This document shows positions 43,645 to 52,713 of a stretch of DNA of 64,000 nucleotides, piece by piece; within the stretch, counting starts at the first letter, position 1, and every line of letters starts with the position of its first letter. The notes under the pieces are model-generated. The model made no database searches. It was not told the DNA's origin and worked only from the letters and a program-made list of their open reading frames with translations. The position numbers were made by a program, and so were the translations under genes. The stretch is taken from NCBI GenBank assembly GCA_963698265.1, contig CAVOQC010000001.1, forward strand, positions 62,001-126,000, read 5' to 3'. The DNA comes from FEB-7 sp963698265. GTDB taxonomy: Bacteria; Pseudomonadota; Gammaproteobacteria; Burkholderiales; Usitatibacteraceae.

Positions 43645-45228
43645 CTACAGTACGGCCAGCTGCGTGGGGGAAACCATTGGCCTTTCGGTACCCACGTCGA
43701 GCTCCGGCTGCTTGACCCGCATGCCGATCTTGTAGCTCACGAAGTCGGTGGAGTTGACCGTGAGCCAGGCGAGCTGGCGAAGGTGCTCCAGCGTGTCCGC
43801 GGGCACCGCGAGGCCCTTCATGATCGACTTGGTCCACTTCATCGTGTCGGTGTCGAAATCCGGATCGAGCTGGCCGCTCTTCACGACCATGTCGTAGATC
43901 TTCGTGCCCGGGAACGGCACCACGGCGAAGAGCGCCGCGTGGTTCATCCCCGCCTCGACGTGCATCTTGGCCATGAGGATCGTGTTGTGGATCTCGCCGA
44001 GCGTCTCGTCGGGGTAGCCGATCATGTAGTTGCCGGCCGTCATGATCCCGATCTTCTCGCATTCCTTGATGAGCTTCGTGGTGTCGGTGTTCTTCATGTT
44101 CCACTTGCCCGACGAGTACTTGTCGACCAGCCGCTGGTTGGCCGACTCGAACGGCAGGTGGAGCATGTGGAAGCCCGCCCCCGACAGGATCTCGAGGAAC
44201 TCCGTGTCGATGTCCAGGCGCCCGCCGTAGTTCTTCAGCAGGTGGACGATGTTGATGCCGTTCACGTCCGAGAGGTGAAGGCCCATCTCCGCGACCTTCT
44301 CGAAGAGGGTGTAGGCGCGCTTCTTCTTGGCGAAGAGGCTGTCGTCCTCGAAGAAGATGTACTGGGCACCGAGGTCCTTCATCGTCTGCAGCTCCCGCAG
44401 CACGCGGTCGATGCTCTTCATGCGGAAGTTGCCCACGGGGCCCGCGACCTCGCCGTCGACCTCCTTGGAGATGTGGCAGTACAGGCACTGGAACGGGCAG
44501 CCCCGGGACGTCTGCAACGAGGCGTACTGGATGCGCGCGCCCTCGGGGAACTGCCCGCCGTGGGGCCGCGACAGGTCCCAGTACTTCTGCAGGGGCAGCA
44601 GGTCCCAGGCGGGCATCGGCAGCTCGTCGAGGTTCTCGATCGGCGGCGCGCTGCGGTTGACGACTTCCTTGCCGGTCGCGTCGAGGAAGGCGATGCCGGC
44701 GACTTCCGACAGGCGCCGCTTGCCGCGAAGCGCCTCGGCGATCTGCACGATGATCCGCTCGGCCTCCGACAGCACGATGAGGTCGACGCCTGCCTTGAAG
44801 AAGCGATCGCGCATGTTGCGCGCGTTGACGCCGCCGGCGATCACGAGCTTGCCCGGGTCGGTGCGCTTCGCGAGCCGGATGAGGTCCAGCACCATCGTGG
44901 TCTGGGTGGTGAAGATCGAGGAGACGCCGATCACGTCGAAGTCGGCCATCTTCTCCACGATCTGCTCCGGCGTCATGCCGCAGCGGATCAGGCCGCTGGG
45001 CAGCACCTTCGTGTTGAAGAAGCTCTCCTTCAGTGGCTCGTCCTTGTCGCCGACGGAGACGTCGAGGATCTTCACGTCGTAGCCCGCCTCGCGGATCGCG
45101 CCCGCAAGGTAGGGAAGGCTCAGGGAGCCGTCCGGCTTCGCCATTTCCTCCGGGCCGAACTGCAGCGCCGAGTACATCAGCAGGAAACGCGGGTTCTTGA
45201 ATTGGTACTCGTCCAGTTTCGTGTTCAT
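43645..45228 (-). CDS. B12-binding-domain radical SAM protein
   Basis: 527-residue enzyme with an N-terminal cobalamin-binding Rossmann-like domain (SLPYLAGAIREAGYDVKILD, then VIGVSSIFTTQTTM and VIAGGVNARN) and a radical SAM domain with the motif CPFQCLYC near residue 246. FFEDDSLFAKKK and MIGYPDETLGEI are further family hallmarks. Members methylate unactivated carbons, cyclise or alter lipids and natural products; the target here is unknown. The start ATG has GGAGA upstream. It is separated from rmlA by 111 bases on the same strand and probably marks the end of the polysaccharide locus. Confidence 0.9.
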   Translation of the reverse strand: MNTKLDEYQFKNPRFLLMYSALQFGPEEMAKPDGSLSLPYLAGAIREAGYDVKILDVSVGDKDEPLKESFFNTKVLPSGLIRCGMTPEQIVEKMADFDVIGVSSIFTTQTTMVLDLIRLAKRTDPGKLVIAGGVNARNMRDRFFKAGVDLIVLSEAERIIVQIAEALRGKRRLSEVAGIAFLDATGKEVVNRSAPPIENLDELPMPAWDLLPLQKYWDLSRPHGGQFPEGARIQYASLQTSRGCPFQCLYCHISKEVDGEVAGPVGNFRMKSIDRVLRELQTMKDLGAQYIFFEDDSLFAKKKRAYTLFEKVAEMGLHLSDVNGINIVHLLKNYGGRLDIDTEFLEILSGAGFHMLHLPFESANQRLVDKYSSGKWNMKNTDTTKLIKECEKIGIMTAGNYMIGYPDETLGEIHNTILMAKMHVEAGMNHAALFAVVPFPGTKIYDMVVKSGQLDPDFDTDTMKWTKSIMKGLAVPADTLEHLRQLAWLTVNSTDFVSYKIGMRVKQPELDVGTERPMVSPTQLAVL

Positions 45229-45546
45229 CTATTTTTTCTCCGGTACTCGCGCAGGTTTTTCCTGCTTGCGCGGGTCTCGGCGGGTGCGCAGGTGAGGCGA
45301 CCGATACTACGGACACCCACCCGGTGAGTCAAAAGTAACCACCCTTGGAGCAGGGGAATGGACGAGCCCCAGTGTAGTCGGCGCGCTCGATCCGGAGACA
45401 CCGCGTATGACCGACCGGACTGCAGGAAATTTCGGCACTTTCATTGTGCGAAAACGCACATTTCCAGGGCCGCAACGCACGCCTGGCGGTGCGCGGCACC
45501 GGCCCGGCGCACCGCCGGCCCCGGCCGCACCGCGCCTGGAATCGCG
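45229..45546. other. Intergenic region between radical SAM and S10 peptidase genes
   Basis: About 318 bases with no gene. Near the left edge is GCAGG, five T residues, CCTGC (45251-45265), a hairpin in the leader of the radical SAM gene. Near the right edge GGCGGTGCG (45485-45493) pairs with CGCACCGCC (45508-45516) 53-62 bases after the peptidase stop codon, without a T-run. The promoter of the radical SAM gene must lie here but cannot be pinpointed. Confidence 0.5.
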
Positions 45547-47030
45547 CTAGGGCCCGCCGCCGGACACGAATTCGCGCAACTGCGCCGCCAGCCGCTCGAG
45601 CGACGGCTTGTGCACGTACATCATGTGCCCCGCCTCGTGGTACCCCACGACGAAGTTGCCACGCGCCTTCGCCTCGACGCCCAGGTGGTCGAACGTGTAG
45701 TCGCTCGCGAAGTACGGCGTCGCGAAGTCGTAGTAGCCGTTCGCCACCAGCACCCGCATGTGCGGGTTCATGGCGAGCGCCCTGCGAAGCGTCTCGCCGA
45801 CCGAGGCGTAGCGGTTGGAGAAGTCCTTCCAGCCCCAGTTGAGGTAGAGGCCCTTCAGCACCTCGTAGGGCGCGTCGGCCTCGAACCGGAGCGTGCGGCG
45901 CACGTAGTCGTTCATCGTCGACGCGTAGGCGCCGAAGATCTCCGCGAAGCCCGGGTCGAACTCGAAGCGCTCGCCCGCCGAGTCGCGATCGACGCCGGTG
46001 AAGCGGCTGTCGAGGCGCCCCACCGTGCGCCCCTCGTCGCGGAGAAGCTCCTTGCAGAAGCGGAAGATCTCGACGCGAAGCCCCGCGCGCTCGACGTAGG
46101 CGGGCGCGAGCCCCGTGTAGCGGGCGACCTTCGCGGCGATCGCCGTGCGCTCCTGCGCCGCGAGCGTGTCGCCCCGGAAGAGTGCGGCGGCGTACTCGCC
46201 GCCCGCGAAGGCCTCGACCTCGTCCAGCACGGCGCGCAGCGCCTTCGCCTGGAGGTCGGCCGGGCAGCTTCCCGTGGTACCAGGCGGTCGCCGCGTAGGT
46301 CGGCAGGAAGAGCACCGGGGGCAGGTCGTTGTTGGCCTCGAACCGCAGGACCGTGAAATCGAGCGCGCACGAAATGAGCATCAGGCCGTTCAGGTACATC
46401 CCGTAGCGCTCGAGCAGGTGCCCCGACAGGCCCGCGGCCCGCGTGGTGCCGTAGGACTCGCCGATCAGGTACTTGGGGCTCGCCCAGCGTGCGTAGCGGG
46501 AGCAGTAGAGGCGGATGAACTCGCCGACGCTTTCCAGGTCGCGCTTGTAGTCGTGGAACTCCGCGACCTTCTCGCCGGCCACCATGCGGCTGTAGCCGGT
46601 GCCCACGGGGTCGATGAACACGAGATCGGAGCGGTCGAGCAGCGAGTGCCCGTTGTCGACGAGCCGGCCCGGCGGCGGAGGCGCGCGGCCGTCGTCGTCG
46701 AGCGCGACGCGCCGCGGGCCCAGGAGGCCCAGGTGCAGCCAGACCGAACTGGAGCCCGGCCCCCCGTTGAACGAGAAGGTCACCGGGCGCGATTCGGGTT
46801 CCGCGCCGTCGAGCGCGTAGGCCACGAAGAAGACGCTCGCGCGCGCCTTGTCGCTCTCGAGCCTTGCCGTCCTTCTCGGAGGGCTCCTTCAGGACGATCG
46901 TGCCGCAGGTGACGGTGTAGTCGAGATCGCGGCCGCCGATGCGCGCGCGATGGCGGGTCACCACCAGGTTGTCCTTCGGCGGCGCTTCCTCGAGGGGCGG
47001 CTTCTTCTCTTCGGCATCGGCTTCCGGCAT
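45547..47030 (-). pseudogene. S10-family serine carboxypeptidase, two apparent +1 frameshifts
   Basis: Three frames join with one extra G near 46863 and another near 46265, giving 494 residues. In order they show DYTVTCGTIVLKEPSEKDGK, then the oxyanion-type FSFNGGPGSSSVWLHLG, the nucleophile GESYGT, the acid in NGYYDFATPYF and the base in YHEAGHMMYVHKP. This is a complete Ser-Asp-His set for an S10 peptidase. No signal peptide is evident from the ATG giving MPEADAEEKKPP, chosen for its GAGGGGGAG. The intact triad favours sequencing error over decay. Confidence 0.8.
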
Positions 47031-47164
47031 GCGGCTCCCCCTCATTGGTCTTAACGTTTATCGTAACCGAAGCGACGGGAATTCGCTGGCCGGGGCGAGG
47101 CCCAGTCTGCCTGCCGACTTAACTTTTGTCGCGCCACGGAAGGCCGCGGCGCGCCGAGCGTCCG

Positions 47165-48832
47165 CTAGGGCTGTTCGCCGAAGAACCGGAAGTTGCCGCG
47201 GCCGCCGTCCTTGGCGAGATACATCGCCGCGTCCGCGTTCTTGATGAGCGTGTCGGCGCTCGTGCCGTCCCGGGGGTAGACCGCGATGCCGATGGAGGCG
47301 CTCGGGGAGATGCCGCGCCCCTCGAGGACGGCGGGCTCGCGCACGGCGTCGATCAACTTTCCGGCCACCGCCACCGGCGAGGACTCGCTCTCCAGGTCCG
47401 GCAGGATCACCAGAAACTCGTCGCCGCCGATCCGCGCCACGACGTCCACGGAGCGGATGGTCGACTCGATGCGCCCGGCCACGAGCCGCAGGAGGGCATC
47501 GCCCGCGGCGTGGCCGAACGAGTCGTTCACCGTCTTGAAGCGGTCCAGGTCGAGGAACAGGACGCCCACGCGGGACCCCCGCCGCTGGGCGGAGGCGAGG
47601 ATGAATTCCAGCCGGTCCATGAGGAGCACGCGGTTGGGCAACCCGGTCAGCGTGTCGTGGTGGGCGAGGAACTGGATGCGCGCCTGGGCCTCCTTGCGGT
47701 CGCGGATGTCGCGGATCACCGTCATGCGGTGGTTCCTGCCCTTGTGGGGCATCACCTTCCCGGTGAACTCCACGTCGATGCGGCCTCCGTCCCTGTGCTG
47801 GATCGCGCCCTCGTAGGGTCGCTCGTAGCCCATGCGGATGTTGTAGAGGACCGCGTCCCGGGAGTCGGGCGCCACGAAATCGATCACCGGTCGGCCGACG
47901 AGATCCTCGTAGCGATGCCCGATGAGTCGCAGCGCGGCGTCGTTGCAGTCGCTGATCAATCCTTCCTCGTGGAAGACTATTCCTTCGTGGGTGGCGTCGG
48001 CGAACTTGCGCAGCCGCTCCTCGCTGTCCCGCACCGCCTGCTCGGCGAGCCGGTGGCGCGTGATGTCCGAGATCAGCACGAAGGCGGAGAGCACCGACCC
48101 GTCGTCCCCGAACCGCGGCACCAGGTTCACCTCGATCACGCGCGGGCCGCCGCCGGAATCCGGGAGCGCGCGCTCGTAGGTGACGGTCTCGCCGCGCAGG
48201 ACGGTGCGGATGCGCGGCTCGATTTCCGCGTACCCCGGCTTGCCGATGATCTCCTCGACGGTGCGCCCGAGGACCGAATCCACGGTAAGCCCCCACATCT
48301 CGGCGTAGGCCTTGTTCGCGAAGAGGCAGCGCTGGTCCCGGTCGAAGTGCGAGATCAGCACCGGCACGTGGTCGGCGAGGATGCGCACTTCCTGGGCCCG
48401 CGCCCGGGCGGAAATCTCCGCGGTGCGCCGTTCGCTCACGTCGTGGCAGGCGCCGAGGTAGCCCGCGAGGCGCCCCGTATCGTCGGAGACGGGATCGGCG
48501 GCATGGTGCACCCAGCCATGCTCGCCATCGGCGCGGCGCAGGCGGTACTCCGACTCGAAGCGCCTCCTCAGCCCGAGGGCCTGCGACCACTCCCGCACGA
48601 GCCGTTCGCGGTCCTCGGCATGGACCGACTCCAGCCACCCCGTCCCGCGCTCCTGCACGAGGCTTCGGCCGGTGAAGTCCGCCCAGGCCTGGTTCACGAA
48701 GCTGCACCCGCCCTCGCCGTCCGCGCACCAGACCAGGTTCGGGAAGGCATTGAGGAATGCGGCGTGCGCCACAGGATCGTCGAGAACCTCGGCGATGTGG
48801 CGCTTGCGGATTTCGTTCGTCGTGACTGCCAT
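47165..48832 (-). CDS. PAS-PAS-PAS-GGDEF diguanylate cyclase
   Basis: About 555 residues: three PAS sensor domains (starting around NLVWCADGEGG, VPVLISHFDRDQ and ATHEGIVFHEEG) followed by a GGDEF domain with HHDTLTGLPNR and the active-site motif RIGGDEF near residue 467. It makes cyclic di-GMP in response to an unknown signal, and has no membrane helices, so it is cytoplasmic. The ATG giving MAVTTNEIRKRH lacks a clear ribosome-binding site. An in-frame start 78 bases further upstream is an alternative. Confidence 0.9.
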   Translation of the reverse strand: MAVTTNEIRKRHIAEVLDDPVAHAAFLNAFPNLVWCADGEGGCSFVNQAWADFTGRSLVQERGTGWLESVHAEDRERLVREWSQALGLRRRFESEYRLRRADGEHGWVHHAADPVSDDTGRLAGYLGACHDVSERRTAEISARARAQEVRILADHVPVLISHFDRDQRCLFANKAYAEMWGLTVDSVLGRTVEEIIGKPGYAEIEPRIRTVLRGETVTYERALPDSGGGPRVIEVNLVPRFGDDGSVLSAFVLISDITRHRLAEQAVRDSEERLRKFADATHEGIVFHEEGLISDCNDAALRLIGHRYEDLVGRPVIDFVAPDSRDAVLYNIRMGYERPYEGAIQHRDGGRIDVEFTGKVMPHKGRNHRMTVIRDIRDRKEAQARIQFLAHHDTLTGLPNRVLLMDRLEFILASAQRRGSRVGVLFLDLDRFKTVNDSFGHAAGDALLRLVAGRIESTIRSVDVVARIGGDEFLVILPDLESESSPVAVAGKLIDAVREPAVLEGRGISPSASIGIAVYPRDGTSADTLIKNADAAMYLAKDGGRGNFRFFGEQP

Positions 48833-48920
48833 GGATGCGGGTGAATGACCTCGTATGTCCCGATCCAAGGCTAGCGCGGCGACCCGCTCCCCCGATGTGG
48901 CGCCGCGCACACGCGATGTT

Positions 48921-49628
48921 TCAGGCGAAACCGAGGACTATGCGGCGATTGCGGGCGCCTTCGCTGCGGATCTTCACCACGGCGAGCGGCCCGACCTCCC
49001 GGGTATTGGCTACATGGGTGCCGCCGCAGGGCTGCAGGTCCACGCCCTCGATCTCCAGCACGCGCACCCCACCCTGCCCGCGCGGCGGCTGCACCGACAT
49101 CGTGCGCACCAGTTCCGGCTGCGCGTCCAACTCGGCGTCGGAGATCCATCGCGCCCGCACCGTGCGGGCTTCGCCGGCCAGACGGTTCAATTCCGCTTCG
49201 ATCGTCTCCTTCACGAGCCGGTCCATCTCGATGTCGAAGTCGAGCCGCGCCTTGTCGTGGGCGACCTGCCCGCCGGTGACCGGCGCAGGCACGACGGCGC
49301 ACAACAGGTGCAGCGCGGTGTGGAAGCGCATGTGGCGGTAGCGGCGCTCCCAGTCGATCGCCGCCTCGACTTCCTCGCCGGGCGCCGGGGGCTGCTCGCC
49401 CGGCGCGGGAACGTGCAGCACGGCATCGGCCCCTGCCCCCTTCACCGCGCCGGCGATGCGGACAAGGGAGCCGTCCGCGCGGGAGAGCGTGCCGCTGTCG
49501 CCCGGCTGCCCGCCGCCGGTCGGATAGAACACGGTCCGGTCGAGCTCGATCCCGGCCTCGGACACGGCCACGACGCGCGCCCGGCAGTCCCGGGCATAGG
49601 AGTCATCGCGGAAAACGAGTTCGGTCAT
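48921..49628 (-). CDS. alaX: Alanyl-tRNA editing protein (AlaX type)
   Basis: 235-residue free-standing editing domain related to the AlaRS editing and C-Ala regions. It hydrolyses Ser or Gly mischarged on tRNA-Ala. The zinc ligands are in HTALHLL and CGGTHV. The upstream part begins with FRDDSYARDCRARVV and contains the TVFYPTGGGQPGDSG motif. The ATG giving MTELVFRDDS was chosen over longer in-frame starts that would overlap the divergent ABC gene region. It stands alone and is divergent from the ABC importer. Confidence 0.9.
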   Translation of the reverse strand: MTELVFRDDSYARDCRARVVAVSEAGIELDRTVFYPTGGGQPGDSGTLSRADGSLVRIAGAVKGAGADAVLHVPAPGEQPPAPGEEVEAAIDWERRYRHMRFHTALHLLCAVVPAPVTGGQVAHDKARLDFDIEMDRLVKETIEAELNRLAGEARTVRARWISDAELDAQPELVRTMSVQPPRGQGGVRVLEIEGVDLQPCGGTHVANTREVGPLAVVKIRSEGARNRRIVLGFA

Positions 49629-49655
49629 GGTCGCGTCCGGTGGTGGCGATTCGGC

Positions 49656-49664
49656 TGCTAGAAT
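49656..49664 (+). promoter_or_regulatory. Extended -10 promoter for the ABC importer
   Basis: TGC TAGAAT, the same extended -10 sequence as before yajC, 41 bases upstream of the binding-protein ATG. The -35 region is weak. It lies in the 76-base gap between divergent starts. Confidence 0.45.
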
Positions 49665-49704
49665 CCCTGCAAAAGCCGTCGAAGTCCACTCCAGGAGGAA
49701 CACC

Positions 49705-51000
49705 ATGAAGACCCCCGTCGCCCGCGCGCTCGCGCTGGCCTTCGCCTGCCTGCCGTTCGCCGCCCTCGCCGATACCGTGACCGTCGTGACCTCCTTCCCG
49801 AAGGAGCTCACCGCCGCCTACAAGAAGGCCTACGAGGCGAAGTACCCGAACGACAAGCTCGAGATCCTGAACAAGAACACCGCCGCCGGCATCGCGTACG
49901 TGCGCGAGCAGGCCGCGGGCTCGCGACCCGAGGTCTTCTGGGCCTCCGCACCCGACGCCTTCGAGGTGCTCTCGGGCGGGAAGCTTTTGCAGAAGATCGG
50001 CCCCGGCAACCCCGCCATTCCCGCGAAGGTCGGCAACTACCCGGTGAACGACCCGGAAGGCTTCTACCGTGGCCAGGCGCTCGCGGGCTACGGCCTCATG
50101 TGGAACACGCGCTACCTGAAGGCCAACAACCTGCCCGAGCCGAAGGAATGGGCGGATCTCGTGAAGCCCGTCTACTTCGGGCACCTCGCGATATCGAGCC
50201 CGTCGCGCTCCGGGACCACCCACCTCACCGTGGAGACGATCCTGCAGGGCGAGGGCTGGAACACGGGCTGGGAGCACCTCCTCGCCATCTGCGCCAACAG
50301 CGCCGCGATCACGGAGAGGAGCTTCGGCGTACCCGACGGCGTCTCCAACGGCCAGTTCGGCATCGGCCTGGTGATCGACTTTTTCGGCCTCGCGGCGAAG
50401 AACTCCGGCATGCCCGTGGAATTCGTCTATCCCTCCCAGACGGCCATCGTGCCGGCCAACATCGCGCTCATCGACGGCGCGAAATCGAGCGAGGGGGGCA
50501 AGCGCTTCATCGAGTTCACGCTTTCCGAGGAGGGCCAGACGCTCCTTCTCGACCCGAAGATCAGCCGCCTGCCCGTGCTGCCGTCGATCTACGCGAAGGC
50601 GCCCGCGGGCTACCCCAACCCCTTCGGCGGCTCGATCCAGGCGAAGGTGAACTTCGACTCCAACCTGTCGGAATCGCGCTACTACGTCGTGGTCTCGCTC
50701 TTCGACCAGATGGTCACCTTCCGCCACAAGGAACTCGCGGCCGCCATGAAGGCGGTCATCGACGCGGACAAGCGCCTCGCGGGCAGGAAGAGCGCGCAGC
50801 TCGAGGAGGCGAGGAAGCTCGTGCTGACGCCCGTGGTCGACGAGAAGATGGCCGGCGACAAGCAGCTCCTCGCGCTCTTCAAGGCGAAGAAGACGGACGT
50901 CGACGCCTCCAAGGCGAAGGCGAAGGTCGAGGAGGAGTGGGCTACGAAGGCCAAGGCCAACTACGCAAAGGCGGTCGAGCTCGCGAACGGCGCGAAGTGA
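49705..51000 (+). CDS. Periplasmic substrate-binding protein of iron-type ABC importer
   Basis: 431-residue family-1/FbpA-like solute-binding protein. It has a signal peptide (TPVARALALAFACLPFAALA), then TVTVVTSFPKELTAAY, WASAPDAFEVL, and GLVIDFFGLAAKNSG of the binding fold. It is about 90 residues longer than typical FbpA proteins because of a Lys/Ala-rich helical C-terminus (KTDVDASKAKAKVEEEW). Likely ligands are ferric ion, thiamine or phosphonate-type compounds; sequence does not decide. A perfect AGGAGG precedes the ATG. It is followed by permease and ATPase genes of the same importer. Confidence 0.88.
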   Translation: MKTPVARALALAFACLPFAALADTVTVVTSFPKELTAAYKKAYEAKYPNDKLEILNKNTAAGIAYVREQAAGSRPEVFWASAPDAFEVLSGGKLLQKIGPGNPAIPAKVGNYPVNDPEGFYRGQALAGYGLMWNTRYLKANNLPEPKEWADLVKPVYFGHLAISSPSRSGTTHLTVETILQGEGWNTGWEHLLAICANSAAITERSFGVPDGVSNGQFGIGLVIDFFGLAAKNSGMPVEFVYPSQTAIVPANIALIDGAKSSEGGKRFIEFTLSEEGQTLLLDPKISRLPVLPSIYAKAPAGYPNPFGGSIQAKVNFDSNLSESRYYVVVSLFDQMVTFRHKELAAAMKAVIDADKRLAGRKSAQLEEARKLVLTPVVDEKMAGDKQLLALFKAKKTDVDASKAKAKVEEEWATKAKANYAKAVELANGAK

Positions 51001-51030
51001 GGCACGGGCCGGGGTGAGGGCCGGCACCCG

Positions 51031-52713
51031 GTGCGAACCAGCCCCTCGATAGCGGCGGTCGCACTCGCGATCGTCGCCTTCCTCACCGCCTTCCTCGTCA
51101 TCCCCGTGGTGACGGTGGTGTACACCGCCTTCTCCGACGGCCAGGGCGGCTTCACGTTCGCGCACTTCGCGGCATTCGCGGGGATCTCCCTCATGCGGGA
51201 ATCCTTCGCCAACAGCCTATTCGTGGCCGTGACGACCGTGGGGCTCGCAACACTCATCGCCGTGCCGCTCGCCTACCTCACGGTGCGCTTCCAGTTTCGC
51301 GGCGCGATCCTCATCCAGACGCTGGGCGTGCTGCCGCTGGTGATGCCTGCCTTCGTGGGCGCGGCGGCGATGCAGCTCCTGTTCGGGCGCTCGGGCTCGG
51401 TGAACCTGCTCCTCAAGGACGCGTTCGGAGTCACGCTCCCCCTCATGGAGGGGTTGAACGGCGTGATCTTCGTGGAGACGCTGCACTACTTCCCGTTCAT
51501 CCTGCTGAACCTCTCCGCGTCGCTCGCCAACATCGATTCGTCGATGGAGGAGGCGGCGCAGAACCTGGGCGCCTCCGGGTGGCGGCTCTTCCGCAAGGTG
51601 GTCTTCCCGCTCGCGATGCCGGGCTACATCGCCGGCGCATCGCTCGTCTTCATCAAGGTCTTCGACGACCTGGGCACGCCGCTCGTGCTCAACGTCACCA
51701 ACATGCTCGCCCCGCAGGCGTACCTGAGAGTGACCTCCATCGGCCTGGAGGACCCCATCGGCTACGTGATCTGCGTGATCCTGGTCGCCTTCTCCGTGGG
51801 CGCCATGGGCGGCTCCTGGTGGTTCGTGAAGCGGCGCGACTACGCGCTCGTCTCCCGCGGCGGCGTGCAGGCGCCGAAGCGCCGCCTCACCCCGTGGCAA
51901 TCGGTGCTCGCCTACGGCTGGATCGCGGGAATGCTCTTCCTCGTGCTCTCCCCGCACATCGGCATCCTGCTCATGTCGCTCTCCAAGGTATGGAGCTTCA
52001 CGGTGCTGCCGGAGCAGTTCACGCTCGCCCACTTCGCGACGGTGTTCACCGACGCGAAGCAGATGATCTGGAACACCTTCCTCTACTGCGGCCTCGCGGC
52101 CCTGATCGACGTGGCCATCGGCACCGCCATCGCCTACATCGTGCTGCGCACGGCGCTGCCCGGCCGCCAGCTCCTCGACCACCTCGTGACGGTGGCGCTC
52201 GCCATGCCCGGCCTCGTGCTCGGCATCGGGTACCTGCGCACCTTCAAGGGCGTGGAGCTGCCCTTCGGCGGGGGGGCGCTCACGGCGAGCTGGGTGATCT
52301 TCGTGCTGGCGTATTCGGTGCGGCGCCTGCCCTACGCGCTGCGCTCGTGCATGGCGGCGCTCACCCAGGTGCACCCGGCCCTCGAGGAGGCGGCGCAGAA
52401 CGTGGGCGCCGGCCGCTGGAGCACCATCCGGCGCGTGGTCGTCCCGCTCATGATGGGGGGCATCCTCGCCGGGTTCGTGACCAGCTTCATCACCGCCGCG
52501 GCGGAGATCTCGGAGACGATCCTGCTCACCAGCCGCGAAAGCCTGGCACCCATGTCCTACGGCATCTACCTCTACTTCCAGTCGGTGCTCGGGCGCGGAC
52601 CCGGCGCGGCCCTGGGCGTCATCGCCGTCTCGCTCGTGGCGCTGGGCACCTATCTCTCCCACCGCCTCGTGGCGGCCAGCTCGCCACACCAGTCCTCCGG
52701 AGGCCACGCATGA
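51031..52713 (+). CDS. ABC importer permease with two fused membrane domains
   Basis: 560-residue inner-membrane protein with two homologous permease halves of about six helices each. EAA-type loops are EAAQNLGASGWRLFRKVVFP in the first half and EEAAQNVGAGRWSTIRRVV in the second, which contact the ATPase. This is the FbpB-like arrangement of iron(III) and related importers. The GTG start follows GAGGG. Its stop codon overlaps the ATPase start as ATGA, so both are co-translated. Confidence 0.92.
   Translation: MRTSPSIAAVALAIVAFLTAFLVIPVVTVVYTAFSDGQGGFTFAHFAAFAGISLMRESFANSLFVAVTTVGLATLIAVPLAYLTVRFQFRGAILIQTLGVLPLVMPAFVGAAAMQLLFGRSGSVNLLLKDAFGVTLPLMEGLNGVIFVETLHYFPFILLNLSASLANIDSSMEEAAQNLGASGWRLFRKVVFPLAMPGYIAGASLVFIKVFDDLGTPLVLNVTNMLAPQAYLRVTSIGLEDPIGYVICVILVAFSVGAMGGSWWFVKRRDYALVSRGGVQAPKRRLTPWQSVLAYGWIAGMLFLVLSPHIGILLMSLSKVWSFTVLPEQFTLAHFATVFTDAKQMIWNTFLYCGLAALIDVAIGTAIAYIVLRTALPGRQLLDHLVTVALAMPGLVLGIGYLRTFKGVELPFGGGALTASWVIFVLAYSVRRLPYALRSCMAALTQVHPALEEAAQNVGAGRWSTIRRVVVPLMMGGILAGFVTSFITAAAEISETILLTSRESLAPMSYGIYLYFQSVLGRGPGAALGVIAVSLVALGTYLSHRLVAASSPHQSSGGHA

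Noticed and set aside
22215..45228. Recent horizontal acquisition of the polysaccharide locus
   Set aside because: No integrase, flanking repeats or tRNA target. Base composition looks similar to the flanks by eye, and I could not compute it.
42130..45327. 1065-codon open frame on the plus strand across the Nudix, rmlA and radical SAM genes
   Set aside because: A codon-bias shadow. It covers three well-supported genes in other frames and shows no domain.
45485..45516. Rho-independent terminator after the S10 peptidase
   Set aside because: The 9-bp stem has a 14-base loop and no T-run; such dyads are common in GC-rich sequence.
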